Assembly (NCBI GenBank): GCA_902762655.1
Contig: CACWOZ010000014.1
Span: forward strand, 1 to 45,361
Direction: 5' to 3'
Length of the DNA: 45,361 bases
Source of the DNA: an uncultured Bacteroidia bacterium
GTDB lineage: Bacteria; Bacteroidota; Bacteroidia; Bacteroidales; UBA932
The translations under genes and the position numbers were made by a program. Below the pieces are notes generated by a model. It had not been told where the DNA came from. It ran no database searches and saw nothing but the letters and a program-made list of their open reading frames with translations. Below are positions 34,465-42,903 of the stretch, piece after piece; within the stretch, counting starts at the first letter, position 1; each line of letters begins with the position of its first letter.

Positions 34465-37188
34465 TTGAGGAAAATTAAATACCTGTTTCTTGCAGTGGCT
34501 CTTTTCATTGCCGCCGCGCATAATATCGATGCGCAGCGGCCGCGAAGGTCCCGCGGACCAGCGTTTTCTTCCCAGATTGCAGAAAAGAAAGTTGTCCTTC
34601 CGGATTCTCTGGAACTTGCGCGAAGGGATTCCATCCGCATTGCAGACTCCCTGTTCAGGGCCGATTCCGCAGCTCTGATGAAGAGTTCTTCACTACGGGC
34701 GCCCGCCTTCTCCGCTGCCCGCGACTCGGTGGTAGAGAACTTCTCCGACGGCCAGCGCATGATACATTATTATGGAGATGTAAAGGTCAAATACCAGAAT
34801 ATGGAGCTGACCGCCGAAAGGATGGACTATGACGTGACTACCGGCGTGGTTCACGCATATGGTGTATACGATTCTCTTACAGCCGACTGGAAGGGGCGGC
34901 CAGTGATGTCGGAAGGTGGCAAGGTCTATAATATGGAGGAATTGCGCTATAACTTCAACACGCGCAAGGCCCGCATCAAGAATATGGTCACCAACGAGGA
35001 CGACGGCATCCTCCACGGCCGCGACATCAAGATGATGCCGGACAAATCCATCAACATCACCAATGGCAAGTATACCGTCTGCGACCACGAGGAACCGCAC
35101 TACTATCTGCAACTTACTGCTGCAAAAGTGGTTACGGAACCCAGCCAGAAGATAGTCTTCGGTCCTGCATACGTTGTGATCGAAGATGTCAAGGTATATC
35201 CTCTGGTGCTGCCATTCGGATTCGTTCCCAAGCGTCCCAAGAGGGCGACAGGCATACTTTTCCCTACCTTCGGCGAAGAAACCGCCCGTGGCTTCTATAT
35301 GAGGGATCTGGGCATGTATTTCGTTTTCGGTGATTACTTCGACCTTTCCGCCACCGGCGATTACTTTACGCTGGGCTCGTGGGCTGTCGACCTGAACTCC
35401 AGATACAAGGTCAATTACAGGTTCAACGGCACCTTCTCCCTGACCTACTCCGACGACCGCACCGGCGAAAAAGGCAGTGCCGACTATAACCAGAGCACGA
35501 ACTTCGGCCTGAGGTGGTCGCATTCGCAGGATTCCAAGGCCCATCCCGGCACAAGTTTCAGCGCATCTGTAAATTTCTCCAGTCCGAGCAACAACAGATA
35601 CAACTCCCACTCGGTAAACGAAGCCTTGCAGAACCAGGCATCATCCTCTATCTCATTCTCCAAAAGTTTCGGTGGCAAAGCGACTCTCTCCCTCAATGCC
35701 CTGCATTCCCAGAACTCCAGAGATAGTTCCTATGCCTTCACCTTGCCTAATCTGACCTTCTCTATCGCGACATTCTATCCTTTCAAGCGGAAGAATCGAG
35801 TTGGTAAGGAGAAGATATATGAGAAGTTTTCACTGTCATACAATACTTCGTTGCAGAACAAAATCAATTTCAAGGCCTCTGAATTCATGGAGGACGGGTT
35901 CTTCGACAGGTTCCAGAACGGCATGACGCACAACTTCAGCATCGGCTTGCCGAGTTTCAGTCTCTTCAAATACATAACTCTCTCGCCATCGGTAAGTTAC
36001 GGAATGAACTGGTTCTTCCGGACCACCGAGGCCCATTATGATGAAGAACTGGGTAAGGTGGTTACCGAGAAGTCCAAGGCTTTTTCTCATCTGGGGATTA
36101 CACAGACATATTCGGGTTCCGTCTCCGCCAGTACCCGCCTCTACGGCATGTACAATTTCGGCAAGTACCGCAGGGTACAGGCCATACGCCACGTCGTCTC
36201 CCCTTCCCTGTCCATGTCTATAAGTCCTGATCTCGCAACCTATGCCAATGGTTACAGGACTCTGACATATACTGATGCCAGCAACGAAATCAAGACCTAT
36301 GAGTACAATATTTACAGTGGCCAGTTGTATTCTCCGCCCGGAAGCGGCCGATCCGCAACAGCGTCTTTCTCGATAGGGAACAATCTTGAAGCTAAGGTCC
36401 GCGATTTCGCGGATACCACCGGCACCGGCTCGAAGAAAGTCAAACTGATTGACCAGCTTAACATCCGCTCCGGTTATAACTTCCTGGCAGATTCCCTGAA
36501 GTTGAATACCATCAGCATGTCGATGTCGACTTCGCTCTTCGGTAAGGTAAGCATCAGTGCCAGTGCGAATTTCGACCCCTATGCCGTCGATGCGAAAGGC
36601 CGCAAATACAACGAGTGGGCAATCAATATGAAGCAGGGACTGGCCCGTTTTACCAACGCATCCGCATCTCTCTCCTATTCCCTCTCAGGAAAGGGCACAA
36701 TGAAGGGAAATGACGGAAGCAAGGCAGAGGGCGGCAGCGACAGCCCGGCAAACTACTACAAGAGGATCTACACACACCCTTATACAGGAGAATACATCCC
36801 CGGGGGCTGGCTGTACTATACGAACCCTAATGTCCCTTGGTCGGTCAACTTCAGTTACACTTTCAGTTGCAACCGCAGCTGGTCTTTCGACACCAAGATG
36901 AACTCTCTGGCAATCAAGAACAATATCACACAGACGCTGCGTTTCAACGGAAACATCAAACTGACGCCGAAGATGAATATCAACGCTTCTTCCGGATACG
37001 ATTTCCAGGCCAAGCAGATTACATCTACACAGTTGAGTGCCACATATGATATGCACTGCTTCAACATTTCAGTTTCCTGGGTTCCTACCGGCACATGGCA
37101 ATCCTACAGTTTCCGCATACAGGCCAATGCGGCGGCACTTGCCGACCTCTTGCGTTTCAAGAAGAGCAGCAGTTTCTGGGATAACTGA
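34465..37188 (+). CDS. lptD: LptD-like LPS-assembly outer-membrane protein
   Basis: Predicted outer-membrane translocon component for lipopolysaccharide. The N-terminal signal (residues 1-22, ending NIDAQ) is followed by a Ser/Arg/Asp-rich linker and an OstA/LptA-like beta-jellyroll (about 85-210: YGDVKVKYQNMELTAERMDYD). A very large barrel fills the rest of the protein (FGFVPKRPKRATGILFPTFGEE onward). This matches the long Bacteroidetes LptD family. No ATG is available in frame; the best start is TTG at 34465, which leaves a normal signal peptide. TTG codons at 34459 and 34405 would add charged residues in front. It is divergent from the amidase gene, with which it shares only about 47 bases. 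Confidence 0.85.
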   Translation: MRKIKYLFLAVALFIAAAHNIDAQRPRRSRGPAFSSQIAEKKVVLPDSLELARRDSIRIADSLFRADSAALMKSSSLRAPAFSAARDSVVENFSDGQRMIHYYGDVKVKYQNMELTAERMDYDVTTGVVHAYGVYDSLTADWKGRPVMSEGGKVYNMEELRYNFNTRKARIKNMVTNEDDGILHGRDIKMMPDKSINITNGKYTVCDHEEPHYYLQLTAAKVVTEPSQKIVFGPAYVVIEDVKVYPLVLPFGFVPKRPKRATGILFPTFGEETARGFYMRDLGMYFVFGDYFDLSATGDYFTLGSWAVDLNSRYKVNYRFNGTFSLTYSDDRTGEKGSADYNQSTNFGLRWSHSQDSKAHPGTSFSASVNFSSPSNNRYNSHSVNEALQNQASSSISFSKSFGGKATLSLNALHSQNSRDSSYAFTLPNLTFSIATFYPFKRKNRVGKEKIYEKFSLSYNTSLQNKINFKASEFMEDGFFDRFQNGMTHNFSIGLPSFSLFKYITLSPSVSYGMNWFFRTTEAHYDEELGKVVTEKSKAFSHLGITQTYSGSVSASTRLYGMYNFGKYRRVQAIRHVVSPSLSMSISPDLATYANGYRTLTYTDASNEIKTYEYNIYSGQLYSPPGSGRSATASFSIGNNLEAKVRDFADTTGTGSKKVKLIDQLNIRSGYNFLADSLKLNTISMSMSTSLFGKVSISASANFDPYAVDAKGRKYNEWAINMKQGLARFTNASASLSYSLSGKGTMKGNDGSKAEGGSDSPANYYKRIYTHPYTGEYIPGGWLYYTNPNVPWSVNFSYTFSCNRSWSFDTKMNSLAIKNNITQTLRFNGNIKLTPKMNINASSGYDFQAKQITSTQLSATYDMHCFNISVSWVPTGTWQSYSFRIQANAAALADLLRFKKSSSFWDN

Positions 37189-37193
37189 TTTTA

Positions 37194-37225
37194 TTTGCAG
37201 TTGTCGCTGATTCTTTTTATATTTG
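37194..37225 (+). promoter_or_regulatory. -33/-7 promoter of rho
   Basis: TTTG at 37194-37197 and TATATTTG at 37218-37225 are separated by exactly 20 bases, an ideal Bacteroidetes promoter. It lies just after the lptD stop and gives a leader of about 45 bases before the rho ATG at 37277. Confidence 0.7.
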
Positions 37226-37237
37226 CACATCAATCAA

Positions 37238-37264
37238 AGCATCCCCTCTCGCGGGGCGCTTTTT
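37238..37264 (+). terminator. terminator-like hairpin in the rho leader
   Basis: AGC-AT-CCCC (37238-37246) can pair with GGGG-C-GCT (37253-37260) around a TCTCGC loop, and TTTT follows. It sits downstream of the rho -7 element and 13 bases before the rho ATG. It would therefore be transcribed as part of the rho leader rather than simply ending lptD. It could be an attenuator; the stem is short and has an internal mismatch. Confidence 0.5.
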
Positions 37265-37276
37265 AAAAATTCATAT

Positions 37277-39052
37277 ATGCCACACACTCTTTTCGAGCTC
37301 AACAAGATGAGTAGAGAGCAGCTCGAGACCATTGCAAATCAATTTAGCATCAAGAAAATCAAGAATCTCGAAGATGCCGACCTCGCTTTTGCCATCCTGG
37401 ATGCACAAGCGACTGCCGCATCTCTCCAGCCTGATAAAGAAAAACCCAAGCCGAAGCGAGGACGTCCACGCAAAGATGCATCTGCCTCCAAGAAAGATGC
37501 AGCGCCTGCCGAAAAGCCAGCCGCTCCGGTACCTGTCCCGGCACCAGAACCCACATCTGCGACGGCCAAAACTGCCGGCAAGGCCTCTGCAAAAGCTGCT
37601 GACAAGTCTGCTGCAGCATCCAACGATACCCAGGCCGAAAAGCCCGCGCCCAAGAAGCGTGGCCGCAAACCCAAGAATGCCCAGCCGGAAACCCCGACAG
37701 CCGCCGCTACTTCTGAACCTGCTACCGCAGCACCTGCAGCGGAGCCCGCTCCTGCAGAGCCCAAAAAGGATCTCGTTCGTGAAATGGCCAAGGAAAGCCT
37801 GGACCAGGCCCGTGCCGACTATCTGAAGCCACATGTGCAGAAGAATCCACAGCCCCAGCAGCCTCAGCAACAGCCTAAACCAAAACTTCCCGAATATGAG
37901 GGAACAGTCGAGGCTACGGGAGTGCTTGAGGTTATGCCCGACGGCTACGGCTTCCTCCGTTCCTCAGATTACAATTACCTGAACTCGCCGGACGACATCT
38001 ATGTAGCCCAGCAGCAGATCAAGCAGAATGGTCTTAAGAACGGTGACACGGTGACCGGGGAAATCCGCCCACCCCGCGAAGGCGACAAATATTTCCCCCT
38101 CGTCCGCGTCAAATATGTGAACGGACGCACTCCCCAGTTTATTCGTGACCGGGTGCCCTTTGATTTCCTCACTCCGCTCTTCCCGGACAAGAAATTCAAC
38201 CTTCTCGGCCATGGACACATGAACGATGTTTCCTGCCGTATCGTTGACCTCTTCTCCCCTATCGGCAAAGGCCAGCGCGGCTTGATCGTCGCTCAGCCCA
38301 AGACCGGTAAGACCATGCTGCTCAAGAGCATAGCCAATGCAATTGCCGACAATCACCCCGAGGTTTACGAAATTGTGTTGCTGATTGACGAGCGCCCTGA
38401 GGAGGTTACCGATATGCAGCGCAGCGTCAAGGCCGAGGTGGTGGCATCCACCTTCGACGAGCCTGCCGAAAGGCACGTGAAAGTTGCCAACATGGTGCTC
38501 GAGAAGGCTCGCAGACTGGTCGAATGCGGCCACGACGTGGTCATCCTCCTCGACTCCATAACCCGTCTCGCCCGTGCCTACAACACCGTGCAGCCTGCAT
38601 CCGGAAAGGTTCTTACCGGCGGCGTGGACGCGAACGCCCTTCAGAAGCCCAAGCGTTTCTTCGGCGCAGCCCGTAATATCGAAGGCGGTGGCTCGCTTAC
38701 CATACTTGCCACGGCTCTTACCGAGACCGGTTCCAAGATGGACGATGTCATCTTCGAGGAATTCAAGGGCACCGGCAACATGGAGCTCCAGCTCGACCGC
38801 AACCTAAGCAACCGCCGTATCTTCCCTTCGGTGAACGTGATTCTCTCCGGCACCCGCCGCGACGACCTGCTTCTCCCGAAGGAAAAGGCGCAGCGCATTT
38901 GGATCCTCCGCAAGCTCCTTGCAGAGATGAACCCTCTCGAGGCCATGAATTTCATGCTCCAGCTGATGGACGAGTACAAGAGCAACGATGATCTCCTGGA
39001 CAATATGAACAAGGTTACTCCGCGCGAGGCGAAGTACTACGATACATATTAG
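37277..39052 (+). CDS. rho: transcription termination factor Rho with long N-terminal insertion
   Basis: Hexameric RNA-dependent ATPase that ends transcription. An N-terminal SAP-like helix region (about 1-45) is followed by a long Ala/Pro/Lys-rich disordered insertion (about 55-200) with two AT-hook-like patches ([19 protein letters not shown]). The cold-shock-type RNA-binding domain ([14 protein letters not shown]) follows. The ATPase core has Walker A PKTGKT, the Q-loop and R-loop regions and [11 protein letters not shown]. 591 residues from the ATG at 37277; an ORF start at 37223 lies inside the promoter and is rejected. Insertions of this kind are known in Bacteroidetes Rho. mnmE follows after three bases. 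Confidence 0.96.
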   Translation: MPHTLFELNKMSREQLETIANQFSIKKIKNLEDADLAFAILDAQATAASLQPDKEKPKPKRGRPRKDASASKKDAAPAEKPAAPVPVPAPEPTSATAKTAGKASAKAADKSAAASNDTQAEKPAPKKRGRKPKNAQPETPTAAATSEPATAAPAAEPAPAEPKKDLVREMAKESLDQARADYLKPHVQKNPQPQQPQQQPKPKLPEYEGTVEATGVLEVMPDGYGFLRSSDYNYLNSPDDIYVAQQQIKQNGLKNGDTVTGEIRPPREGDKYFPLVRVKYVNGRTPQFIRDRVPFDFLTPLFPDKKFNLLGHGHMNDVSCRIVDLFSPIGKGQRGLIVAQPKTGKTMLLKSIANAIADNHPEVYEIVLLIDERPEEVTDMQRSVKAEVVASTFDEPAERHVKVANMVLEKARRLVECGHDVVILLDSITRLARAYNTVQPASGKVLTGGVDANALQKPKRFFGAARNIEGGGSLTILATALTETGSKMDDVIFEEFKGTGNMELQLDRNLSNRRIFPSVNVILSGTRRDDLLLPKEKAQRIWILRKLLAEMNPLEAMNFMLQLMDEYKSNDDLLDNMNKVTPREAKYYDTY

Positions 39053-39055
39053 TCT

Positions 39056-40417
39056 ATGTTCAAGTTCGACGATACGATATGTGCACCGGCCACCCCTGTG
39101 GGAGCCGGTGCCATTTCCATTATCAGGGTAAGTGGCCCCGATGCTTTGAAAGTGGCGGACAAGATTATCCGTTTCCGAAACGGTTTTGCCCTTTCTTCAG
39201 AAGGATATACTCTGAAATACGGAACGGTCCCCGACGTGGACGAAGTGCTTGTGAGCATATTCCGGGCGCCTAATTCATATACAGGAGAAGATTCCGTGGA
39301 GATCAGCTGTCACGCATCCGCCTATATCGTATCCCGTATTATGGAGTTGTTGATTGCTGCAGGCGCCCACAGTGCCGAACCGGGAGAATTCACCCGTCGG
39401 GCCTTCGTGAACGGCAAGATGGATCTGGCCCAGGCAGAGGCAGTCGCAGATGTAATTGCGGCCGGTTCCGAGGCGGCGCACAAGGTTGCTTTTAATCAAC
39501 TCAGGGGGAAGTATTCTTCGGAGTTGAAAGCGCTGCGGGACCAGCTGGTTCAATTGGCTTCTCTTATGGAACTGGAGTTGGATTTCAGCGAAGAGGAGGT
39601 GGAATTCGCTGACAGAAACAGGCTGCGCTCGCTTCTGGATGAAGCTTCAGCCCATGTTCAACGCCTCTGCGACTCCTTCCGCGCCGGAAATGCCATCAAG
39701 AGTGGTGTGCCTGTGGCTATAGTCGGTGCAGTGAATTCAGGCAAGAGCACCCTGCTGAATGCTCTTCTCGGTGAAGACCGCGCCATAGTATCCGACATCC
39801 CCGGCACCACCCGCGATACCGTCGAAGAGGTTCTGACGCTTGGCGGGGTACAGTTCCGTTTCATTGATACTGCCGGCATCCGCGAAGCGTCGGACACCAT
39901 AGAAAAGATCGGTATAGAACGCTCTCTACAGAGTTTGCAGAAGGCAGAGATCGTGCTGGGCGTCCTGGACGGCCTTGCACCTGTAAGTGAGATTAGAAAG
40001 GCCTGCAACGAGATTCTTGGGAATGTCTCCCCTTCCCAGACGCTGATCCTTCTGCTTAACAAGATAGACGCTGCACCCAGGGACCTTGCGGACGAACTTG
40101 GTGTGCCCGTCCTGGATATTTCTGCCAAGACAGGCGTTGGCCTGGATACTCTCCGCGAAAGGATTGCCGCTGATTACGCATCCGCTGCCGTTTCCGGTAA
40201 CGCTACCCTTGTAACCAACCTCCGCCACTTCGAAGCCCTCTCCCGTGCCCGTAACGACCTCTCCGCAGTCCGCTCAGGCCTGGACTCCGGCACCCCAACC
40301 GACCTCCTCGCCGAAGACCTTCGCTCCGCCATCCGCGAGTTGGGTTCCATTTTCGGCGAAATCGCCCCCGACGAAGTGCTGGGAAGCATCTTCAGCAAGT
40401 TTTGCATCGGAAAATAA
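39056..40417 (+). CDS. mnmE: tRNA modification GTPase MnmE
   Basis: With MnmG it installs the aminomethyl-type modification at C5 of wobble uridine in tRNA. The formyl-tetrahydrofolate-binding N-domain (about 1-120: DTICAPATPVGAGAISIIRVSG) precedes a helical domain interrupted by the G domain, with P-loop GAVNSGKST, switch DIPGTTRDT, DTAGIR and NKID. The C-terminus is CIGK, the conserved CxGK motif with the functional Cys at 450. Length of 453 is normal. It is the last core-like gene before the accessory region. Confidence 0.96.
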   Translation: MFKFDDTICAPATPVGAGAISIIRVSGPDALKVADKIIRFRNGFALSSEGYTLKYGTVPDVDEVLVSIFRAPNSYTGEDSVEISCHASAYIVSRIMELLIAAGAHSAEPGEFTRRAFVNGKMDLAQAEAVADVIAAGSEAAHKVAFNQLRGKYSSELKALRDQLVQLASLMELELDFSEEEVEFADRNRLRSLLDEASAHVQRLCDSFRAGNAIKSGVPVAIVGAVNSGKSTLLNALLGEDRAIVSDIPGTTRDTVEEVLTLGGVQFRFIDTAGIREASDTIEKIGIERSLQSLQKAEIVLGVLDGLAPVSEIRKACNEILGNVSPSQTLILLLNKIDAAPRDLADELGVPVLDISAKTGVGLDTLRERIAADYASAAVSGNATLVTNLRHFEALSRARNDLSAVRSGLDSGTPTDLLAEDLRSAIRELGSIFGEIAPDEVLGSIFSKFCIGK

Positions 40418-40560
40418 AAGTCTGGTATTCAACTAGTTATATCTTAATTGAAAACTTGAATTGATATCCTCAAACTAGCTGAACCCAATTCTCTTCAGAG
40501 TTTACTTCGACTATTTCAAAGATTTCGCAATTATGTTTGCATTTCTTTGATTTTAGTCAG

Positions 40561-40844
40561 TTTTGTCACAGTGTTTGTCACAAAATCACCTTCTGTGACA
40601 AAATTTTGTCACACTTGACCGAAAAAGTTACCGAAACAGCAGTTTTATGAAATGTTTACGGAGTTTTAACACGAATAAGTAGTGATTTTAAAATGGTACT
40701 ACCGTATCATATCTTCGTTTGTGGTTGTATCGTAGCGTTAAACATGTTTAAAAATACAATGCAAGTACCATTGTTTTGTCCAGTTTCGCCAGATTATCGA
40801 CTGATTTTTTGAGGTTTATCACCGTAATTGTCACATGTCACAAA
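40561..40844. repeat. cluster of TTTGTCACA words in both orientations
   Basis: TTTGTCACA occurs at 40562-40570, 40574-40582 and 40605-40613, and inverted (TGTGACAAA) at 40594-40602. Partial copies TTGTCACA (40828-40835) and TGTCACAAA (40836-40844) abut each other. Two more copies lie at the far right of the window (45127-45135 with a final G, and 45160-45168). The spacing is irregular, so classic plasmid iterons are unlikely; protein-binding sites are the simplest reading. Confidence 0.6.
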
Positions 40845-40887
40845 TGGCAAATATGTATTTCCCAACTTGAAATGTACATATTTGCCA
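40845..40887. repeat. perfect 13-bp inverted repeat
   Basis: TGGCAAATATGTA (40845-40857) is exactly repeated inverted as TACATATTTGCCA (40875-40887), with 17 bases between. It directly follows the last TGTCACAAA copy. As RNA it would form a stable stem, but there is no T-tract; as DNA it could be a dimeric protein site. Confidence 0.6.
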
Positions 40888-41189
40888 AGTAACATCTCAT
40901 AGGGGGTGATTAGAACTAGTGGTAATTAATTAGGGACATACCACTGCATTTTCTATCAGCTCCGATTTAGGATAATTACAATCACTTCGCCTGATCCTCA
41001 AGATGGACTTCGGGTGAAATCCTTGTGATTCGTACATCGTACATATCATCCTGTCCTCGTTATCCATATTTCTTCCTTTCAAGTGCAAATATGCGAGTGA
41101 GCTGTTCCATTTCTCGGTACAGGATAGAAATACAGTCAATAATCGTTTATTAAGAAAAAGCTGTGACCTTTGCAGAAAAACTTCCTGAT

Positions 41190-41552
41190 ATGAACGAATA
41201 TACATTTGAAATGGTTCCGGGTCTGGTGGGCCGGATTGCGGAACTGCTGGAGAGCATCGACTCGAAGTTGGACAAGGTGAATGTTGCTTCGATTCCTACT
41301 GATGACACGCCGGAGCTGATGAATGTCAAGGATCTGGGCAGGTATCTGCCGTCGCATCCTGCTCCATCGACCGTGTACAGTTGGGTCAATGACAACACTA
41401 TCCCCTACTACAAGCAGGGCAAGACGTTGATGTTCAAGAAGTCGGAGATTGACAAGTGGCTGCTTCGCACCCGCGTGAAAGACAACACCGAGTTGATGGA
41501 GGAGGCGCAACGGTATTGCGCCACGCATCCCTTAGGCGGAAGAAGGAGGTAG
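41190..41552 (+). CDS. excisionase-like helix-turn-helix protein 1
   Basis: 120-residue DNA-binding protein. A short N-terminal helix (MVPGLVGRIAELLESIDSKL) precedes a winged HTH_17/MerR-like domain (about residues 45-95: LMNVKDLGRYLP, TVYSWVNDNTIPYYKQGK, LMFKKSEIDKWL). This is the pattern of excisionase-like proteins common in Bacteroidetes mobile regions. The start at 41190 rather than the GTG at 41163 is supported by alignment with the paralogue directly downstream, whose first residues match (MxxxxxxMxPxxxxxIxxxLExID). No integrase is nearby, so a role as a local regulator of this cassette is as likely as excision. Confidence 0.75.
   Translation: MNEYTFEMVPGLVGRIAELLESIDSKLDKVNVASIPTDDTPELMNVKDLGRYLPSHPAPSTVYSWVNDNTIPYYKQGKTLMFKKSEIDKWLLRTRVKDNTELMEEAQRYCATHPLGGRRR
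41543..41549 (+). promoter_or_regulatory. Shine-Dalgarno site for HTH protein 2
   Basis: AAGGAGG lies eight bases before the ATG at 41558 and overlaps the last codons of HTH gene 1. Genes elsewhere in the window lack such sites, as is usual in Bacteroidetes, so this is unusual and implies coupled translation. Confidence 0.5.
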
Positions 41553-41557
41553 CCGGT

Positions 41558-41905
41558 ATGGAGCAGATCAATGTGGCCATGATTCCGGCAGTTCTGGCCG
41601 GCATCGTCAAGCAGCTGGAGGCCATCGACGGCTGGCTTACCCTCAAGACCGAACCGGTGTTAAACGGCACCATCGGCCCGCAGGAGGATTGGATTGACAT
41701 CTATGAACTCCGGAGGATGATTCCCGGTGACCCGAAGATAGAACTCGTGCGCAGCTGGCTCTACTTCCACGGCATCCCCCACTACAAGTCCGGCCGGACT
41801 ACCCTCTTCCGCCGTCAGGAGATCGAGGCCTGGATTGAGCGGTCGCAGAAGTATGGTCTCGGCGACTTCTGGACGAAGAAGCGGATGTATAAGGAGAAGA
41901 ACTGA
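41558..41905 (+). CDS. excisionase-like helix-turn-helix protein 2
   Basis: 115 residues and paralogous to the preceding gene. It has the same N-terminal helix (MIPAVLAGIVKQLEAIDGWL) followed by an HTH_17-like domain (WIDIYELRRMIP, VRSWLYFHGIPHYKSGR, TLFRRQEIEAWIERS) and a basic tail (TKKRMYKEKN). It starts five bases after the first gene's stop behind a strong AAGGAGG. The GC content is higher than in the neighbouring non-coding DNA. The two proteins may form a heterodimer or bind related sites, such as the repeats upstream; this is inference. Confidence 0.75.
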   Translation: MEQINVAMIPAVLAGIVKQLEAIDGWLTLKTEPVLNGTIGPQEDWIDIYELRRMIPGDPKIELVRSWLYFHGIPHYKSGRTTLFRRQEIEAWIERSQKYGLGDFWTKKRMYKEKN

Positions 41906-41943
41906 CAAAGCTTTATATATGTACTTTGTTCGATTGTGTAATT

Positions 41944-41975
41944 ATTGAAGAATCGTGTGAAATTGAGTATCTTTG
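41944..41975 (+). promoter_or_regulatory. -33/-7 promoter of the abi gene
   Basis: ATTG at 41944-41947 and TATCTTTG at 41968-41975 are 20 bases apart. The -7 is a perfect consensus match. The ATG at 42000 follows 24 bases later, so abi has its own promoter and need not be co-transcribed with the HTH genes. Confidence 0.65.
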
Positions 41976-41999
41976 CATGTTAAACAATAAGTCCTGACT

Positions 42000-42890
42000 A
42001 TGATAAAGAAGGCGACAACATTGGAAGAACAGGTGGTATTACTGCGCCAACGCGGAGTAGTAATAACCTGTGAGGAGAAGGCGAGAGAATGCCTCCTTGA
42101 TATTGGCTACTTCAGGCTATGCTCATACTTATTCCCCTTTGAGAAGACCTACCCCAATCTCTCAAACCGTACACATGAGGTGGTTGACGGGACGAAACTT
42201 AGTGACGCAGTTGCTTTATACTATTTCGATTTTGATCTACGCAATATCCTCAATAGGTATATAAGCCGGATTGAAGTGGCCTTACGCACCTATATTACAT
42301 ATAGCTTATCAAACAAATACAAGAATTCACCCACTTGGTTTGTTGATCCTAATGTAATGAAGGCATCCTACATTCGTGATTTTGATGATGTGTACGAGGC
42401 AATAAAAAAGAAGTTTGTCATCAAACGACACCACCAGAAGTATATCAATGACAAGTATGCTCCAGCGTGGAAAACCATCGAATTTATGACCTTTGGGAAC
42501 ATAGAGAGCCTTTACCTCAACTTGAAAAATCCTGCCGACAAACTTGACATATGCCGACATTTTGGCGTAAATCAAACTGCGATTTTTGAGAACTACATTA
42601 AGACCGTTCGGACGTTAAGAAACACTTGCGCTCATGGCGGAGTCTTGTTTGATATGAGGCTTCCTCAAAGTATAAAGAATGGCCCTGCGGGTCATTTCCC
42701 AAGATTAAGCAGCAACAATCTTAGTAGTTCACTGAAGGTTGTTGAATTCTTTATCGGCACGATTTCTGTTAATAGACTGAAAGAGATGTGCGGCTTGATA
42801 TGTAACGCTTTATCAACACTTTATAGCAGCAATCCCAGGCTTGAAGAAACCCTAAAAAAGACAGCGGGGGTATTGCAATATAAAAAATAA
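42000..42890 (+). CDS. Abi_2/AbiF-family protein with HEPN ribonuclease motif
   Basis: 296-residue protein of the AbiD/AbiF (Abi_2) abortive-infection class. The N-terminal half has the family pattern: TLEEQVVLLRQRGVVI, LLDIGYFRLCSYLFPFE, then YYFDFDLRNILNRYISRIEVALRT. The C-terminal half has the HEPN active-site motif R207-N208-x3-H212 in the segment TLRNTCAHGG, expected to cut RNA. The codon use and lower GC content differ from the core genes, which suggests horizontal transfer. It has its own promoter and is followed immediately by a structured RNA locus with a second promoter. By analogy with known HEPN toxins it may be held inactive until phage infection. The target RNA and trigger are unknown. 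Confidence 0.85.
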   Translation: MIKKATTLEEQVVLLRQRGVVITCEEKARECLLDIGYFRLCSYLFPFEKTYPNLSNRTHEVVDGTKLSDAVALYYFDFDLRNILNRYISRIEVALRTYITYSLSNKYKNSPTWFVDPNVMKASYIRDFDDVYEAIKKKFVIKRHHQKYINDKYAPAWKTIEFMTFGNIESLYLNLKNPADKLDICRHFGVNQTAIFENYIKTVRTLRNTCAHGGVLFDMRLPQSIKNGPAGHFPRLSSNNLSSSLKVVEFFIGTISVNRLKEMCGLICNALSTLYSSNPRLEETLKKTAGVLQYKK

Positions 42891-42902
42891 GTTTTACCTT
42901 TG
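42872..42902 (+). promoter_or_regulatory. -33/-7 promoter of the small RNA
   Basis: ATTG at 42872-42875, inside the last codons of abi, and TACCTTTG at 42895-42902 are 19 bases apart. The -7 is a perfect TAnnTTTG. The layout is nearly the same as the abi promoter itself (ATTG, 20 bases, TATCTTTG). Confidence 0.65.
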
Positions 42903-42903
42903 C

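Larger units (their letters stand above)
40418..41189. other. 772-bp AT-rich non-coding stretch rich in repeats
   Basis: No convincing gene. It contains a cluster of TTTGTCACA words and a perfect 13-bp inverted repeat, listed separately. A 45-codon minus-strand frame (40930-41067, starting MDNEDRMICTMYE) has a one-mismatch -7 word (CATATTTG) on the complement ahead of it, but no recognisable homology, and is only a weak candidate. The base composition departs clearly from the preceding gene mnmE, which suggests the edge of an accessory block. No tRNA gene is visible at this border. Confidence 0.6.

Noticed and set aside
40418-40700. tRNA gene as integration site at the border of the accessory block
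   Set aside because: No cloverleaf or T-psi-C-like GTTCGA segment with acceptor pairing could be found after mnmE.
41190-41905. The two HTH genes as a protein toxin-antitoxin pair
   Set aside because: Both products are DNA-binding paralogues of similar size; neither shows a toxin fold.
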